The translations under genes and the position numbers were made by a program. 7,124 nt of DNA, taken from NCBI GenBank assembly GCA_039029535.1, contig JBCCFW010000260.1, forward strand, positions 1-7,124, read 5' to 3'. The first letter of the stretch is position 1, and each line of letters opens with the position of its first letter. This document shows, piece after piece, positions 4,619 through 7,124 of this stretch. The notes beneath the pieces were generated by a model. That model ran no database searches. It was not told where the DNA came from and was given only the letters and a program-made list of their open reading frames with translations. The DNA comes from JBCCFW01 sp039029535 (GTDB lineage: Bacteria; Acidobacteriota; JBCCFW01).

Positions 4619-7124
4619 GGCGGTAGCAGCAACAGCGATCCGGTCATCCCGACCACTCCCCCGACCTTCGATGGCGATGGCGACACCGTCGCCGACATCG
4701 ACGACAACTGTCAGGTCATCCCGAACCCGGCGCAGCTCGACTGCGACGGCGACGGTGTTGGCGACGCCTGCAGCGCCCTCGACTGCGATGGCGACGGTGT
4801 CGAGAACCAGAACGACAATTGTCCCGGCGTTGCGAACCCGACGCAGCTCAACACGGACGGTGACGGTCTCGGTGACGCCTGCGACAACTGCCCCACCGTG
4901 GTGAACACCACCGCGCTGGGTACCGACGCCGATCGCGTGCCGCAGGCCGATGCCGACATGGATGGTGTCGGTGACGCCTGTGACAACTGCCCGGCGGTCG
5001 CCAACCCCGACCAGACCGACACGGACAACAATGGGACAGGCGACGTCTGCGAGGACGACACGGACGGCGACGGCATCCGCAACGACGTGGACAACTGCCC
5101 GAACCAGCCCAACGCCGACCAGGCCGACCTCGATGCCGACGGCATCGGCGACCCCTGCGACGTGGACGCTGACGGTGACGGCGTGGACAACCCCGCGGAC
5201 AACTGCCCGCTCAACGGCGTGTCCACCGACCAGACCGACACTGACTCGGACGGCATGGGCGACCTCTGCGACCCGGACAACGATGGCGACGACATCCTCG
5301 ACGGTCCGGACAATTGCGACGTCGATTTCAACCCGACCCAGTCCGACATCGACGATGACGGCATTGGCGACCGCTGCGACGACGACCGCGACGGTGACGG
5401 CGTGGCCAACGACGCCGACAACTGCCGTGACGCCCTCAACCCGGCCCAGTTCGACGCCGACGGCGACGGCCTCGGTGACGAGTGCGACGGCGACTCCGAC
5501 ATGGACGGTGACGGCATCGACGACCTCGTCGACAACTGTCCCGACCAGGCCAACCCGGACCAGGCCGACGGCGACGCGGACGCCGACCTCGCCAACCCGG
5601 CGATGAACACCACCAACGCCGAAATCGGTGGTGACGCCTGCGACTCGAACGACGACAACGACGCGGTTCCGGACGCCCTCGACAACTGTCCGCTGAACCC
5701 GAACGACACGCAGGACGACACCGACAACGACGGCACCGGTGACGCATGCGACTTCGACGACGACAACGACGGCATCGCAGACTCCACCGACAACTGCCAC
5801 ATGCGCGCCAACGCCGACCAGATGGACATCGACGGCGACGGCATCGGTGACACCTGCGACTGCGACATCGACGGTGACGGCGTGAACAACGCCGGCACCG
5901 ACGACATGAACGTTGCCTGCCCCACGCCGACCGACAACTGCCCGCGCGCCTTCAACCCCGGGCAGGACGACGACGACAACGACATGGAAGGCAACGCCTG
6001 CGACGGCAACCTCGAGGACGCCGACGGTGACGGCATCTCCGATGCCGAGGACAACTGCCCGTTCGCGTCCAACCCGACCCAGATGGACCGCGACGCCAAC
6101 GGCACCGGCGACGCCTGCGAGGACGGTGACGGCGACGGCACGGTCGACGCCGACGACAACTGCCCGGCCGACGCCAACGCCGACCAGGCCGATGCGGACG
6201 GCGACGGCGCTGGTGACGAGTGCGACAACTGCACCGACCCGGACATGGACGGCTGGGGCAACGACGGCGGTCCCGGCTTCGGCGACTGCCCCTTCCCCGG
6301 CGCCGCCGACAACTGCCCGAACGACGACAACGCCGACCAGCTCGACGCTGACATGGACGACATCGGTGACGCCTGCGACACCGATGTCGACTCCGACGGT
6401 GACGGCGTCCAGGACAGCGTCGACAACTGCCCGGATGACGACAACCCCGGCCAGAACGACCTCGACGGTGACGGTGTCGGCGACATCTGCGACGGCTGCG
6501 ACGATCCCGACAACGACGGTTGGGGCGCGGCCGGCGACGGCGCCTGCCCGCTCGGCACCGACGACAACTGCCCGTTCGACGCCAACGCCGACCAGAGCGA
6601 CGCTGACATGGACGGCATCGGTGACGTCTGCGACACCAACACCGACTCCGACTCGGACGGTGTCGATGACGCGACCGACAACTGCCCGGCCATGGCCAAC
6701 GCCGACCAGCAGGACCTCGACGGCGACGGCGCCGGCGACCTCTGCGACACCTGCACCGACGCTGACGGCGACGGCTGGGGCACCGGTGCGACCCTCACGG
6801 GCTGCCCCGGCTCCACCACCGACGCCGACAACTGCCCGAACACGGCCAACGCCGACCAGGCCGACGCCGACGCCGACATGATCGGTGACGCCTGCGACAC
6901 CAACGTCGACTCCGACATGGATGGTGTCGAGGACGGCGCCGACAACTGCCCGGCGGTGATGAACCCCGACCAGCAGGACCTCGACGGCGACGGCTCCGGT
7001 GACCTCTGCGACACCTGCACCGACGCTGACGGCGACGGCTGGGGAACCGGCGCGACCCTAACGGGCTGCCCCGCCTCCACCACCACCGCCGACAACTGCC
7101 CGACCATCTCCAACGTCGACCAGA
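4556..7124 (+). CDS. Very long thrombospondin type 3 repeat lipoprotein (C-terminus outside window)
   Basis: This frame is open for 856 codons with no stop before the window ends. Residues 1-20 form a lipoprotein signal peptide: VKK, a hydrophobic core, then lipobox L18-M19-A20 before Cys21, so the mature protein is probably lipid-anchored, most likely at the outer membrane. A Gly/Ser then Pro/Thr-rich linker (22-38) precedes an uninterrupted series of TSP3-like repeats from residue 39. The motif is D-x-D-x-D-G-x-x-D-x-x-D-N-C-P-x-x-x-N-x-x-Q-x-D-x-D-x-D-G-x-G-D-x-C-D. In eukaryotic thrombospondins such repeats bind many Ca2+ ions, and the paired Cys form disulfides. I count 22 'DNC' cores. 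The protein is extremely acidic, consistent with a calcium-loaded rigid stalk. The start is GTG with GGAG 8 bases upstream. A functional head domain may lie downstream, out of view. Binding partner and role cannot be named. Confidence 0.9.
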   Translation, partial: MKKLVVLSACLFATLAFLMACGGSSNSDPVIPTTPPTFDGDGDTVADIDDNCQVIPNPAQLDCDGDGVGDACSALDCDGDGVENQNDNCPGVANPTQLNTDGDGLGDACDNCPTVVNTTALGTDADRVPQADADMDGVGDACDNCPAVANPDQTDTDNNGTGDVCEDDTDGDGIRNDVDNCPNQPNADQADLDADGIGDPCDVDADGDGVDNPADNCPLNGVSTDQTDTDSDGMGDLCDPDNDGDDILDGPDNCDVDFNPTQSDIDDDGIGDRCDDDRDGDGVANDADNCRDALNPAQFDADGDGLGDECDGDSDMDGDGIDDLVDNCPDQANPDQADGDADADLANPAMNTTNAEIGGDACDSNDDNDAVPDALDNCPLNPNDTQDDTDNDGTGDACDFDDDNDGIADSTDNCHMRANADQMDIDGDGIGDTCDCDIDGDGVNNAGTDDMNVACPTPTDNCPRAFNPGQDDDDNDMEGNACDGNLEDADGDGISDAEDNCPFASNPTQMDRDANGTGDACEDGDGDGTVDADDNCPADANADQADADGDGAGDECDNCTDPDMDGWGNDGGPGFGDCPFPGAADNCPNDDNADQLDADMDDIGDACDTDVDSDGDGVQDSVDNCPDDDNPGQNDLDGDGVGDICDGCDDPDNDGWGAAGDGACPLGTDDNCPFDANADQSDADMDGIGDVCDTNTDSDSDGVDDATDNCPAMANADQQDLDGDGAGDLCDTCTDADGDGWGTGATLTGCPGSTTDADNCPNTANADQADADADMIGDACDTNVDSDMDGVEDGADNCPAVMNPDQQDLDGDGSGDLCDTCTDADGDGWGTGATLTGCPASTTTADNCPTISNVDQ
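4670..7123 (+). repeat. Array of 22 thrombospondin type 3-like repeats
   Basis: Coding repeats of variable length run from residue 39 to the edge. Each has an Asp-rich calcium loop, a DNC core and usually a GD-x-CD end. The DNA string GACAACTGCC recurs at most cores, and aspartate is encoded almost always by GAC. Irregular inserts occur near 4900-4960 and 5575-5635, where the Asp loops are interrupted by Asn/Thr/Ala-rich text. Variable spacing and an intact frame show protein repeats, not a CRISPR array. Confidence 0.88.
6221..7124 (+). repeat. Higher-order repeat of about 88 residues, four copies (last one cut by the edge)
   Basis: Units start at 6221, 6488, 6743 and 7007, giving lengths of 267, 255 and 264 bp. 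Each begins with CxxC, 33 bases before a conserved Trp codon in a DGWG motif (Trp codons at 6254, 6521, 6776 and 7040). A short variable loop with a further C-P follows, then two TSP3 repeats. These are the only Trp residues visible in the protein. The earlier part of the array lacks this module. Confidence 0.85.
6698..7102 (+). repeat. Near-identical tandem segment, 264-bp offset
   Basis: 6698-6838 and 6962-7102 align without gaps over 141 bp with 9 differences by my count (about 94% identity). The substitutions are mostly silent or conservative. This is much closer than the other units are to each other and indicates a recent duplication or gene conversion within the array. Confidence 0.8.

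Noticed and set aside
4523..5800. A 425-codon Val/Gly-rich minus-strand open frame
   Set aside because: It is another antisense shadow of the TSP3 repeats, alternating Val, Gly and Ala, with no recognisable family.
4950..6881. Thr/Ala/Pro-rich plus-strand open frames inside the TSP3 gene (4950-5606 and 5913-6881)
   Set aside because: They are frame-shifted readings of GAC-rich codons as ACG/ACC. No ribosome-binding site or domain supports them.
4711..7113. An 800-codon open frame on the minus strand, Ser/Pro-rich, antisense to the TSP3 gene
   Set aside because: It arises because GAC/GGC/AAC/TGC-type codons read in reverse rarely give stops. The peptide is a low-complexity mirror of the repeats, with no start signal or domain. 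The plus-strand frame has a signal peptide, a lipobox and a recognised repeat family.
4670..7123. A CRISPR-like array of recurring GACAACTGCC
   Set aside because: Repeat spacing is variable and always a multiple of three, the frame is open throughout, and the translation is a known protein repeat.

Overview
The window is high-GC DNA from a diderm (Gram-negative-type) bacterium. MCE/Mla-type lipid transport genes and a lipoprotein-type signal sequence point to an outer membrane. A very long thrombospondin type 3 (TSP3) lipoprotein beside an rpsT-phoH-ybeY cluster would suit Myxococcota or another delta-proteobacterium-like lineage. That placement is inference; no sequence here fixes the taxon.

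Layout: two divergent transcription units flank a roughly 0.58 kb non-coding gap (3972-4555). Leftward on the minus strand, in order of transcription, are rpsT (ribosomal protein bS20), phoH/ybeZ (PhoH-family ATPase), ybeY (16S rRNA maturation endonuclease), an MlaF-type ABC ATPase, an MlaD-type MCE protein, and the first 81 codons of a nucleotide-sugar dehydrogenase that runs off the left edge. Spacing is very tight. Three of the five junctions are the same 4-base GTGA overlap (stop TGA inside start GTG), and the other two gaps are 23 and 29 bases. This is almost certainly one operon with translational coupling. It joins a 30S-maturation module (bS20, PhoH/YbeZ, YbeY) to an envelope module (MlaF, MlaD, sugar-nucleotide oxidation).

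Rightward on the plus strand from a GTG at 4556 there is one uninterrupted reading frame of at least 856 codons, open at the right edge. It begins with a type II signal peptide and lipobox, followed by a Pro/Thr-rich linker and 22 'DNC'-containing calcium-binding TSP3-like repeats. From about 6221 these are organised into higher-order units of about 88 residues, each with an extra CxxC and DGWG module. The last two units share a 141-bp stretch that is about 94% identical, so the array has recently expanded.

Most notable observations: (i) a two-state set of competing stems in the rpsT leader, one of which abuts the Shine-Dalgarno; (ii) five C-terminal repeats in the MlaD protein, each exactly 38 residues apart; (iii) an MlaF-MlaD pair with no MlaE permease between or beside them; (iv) the growing higher-order repeat in the TSP3 lipoprotein. 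I see no RNA gene, insertion sequence, CRISPR array or convincing promoter or Rho-independent terminator.
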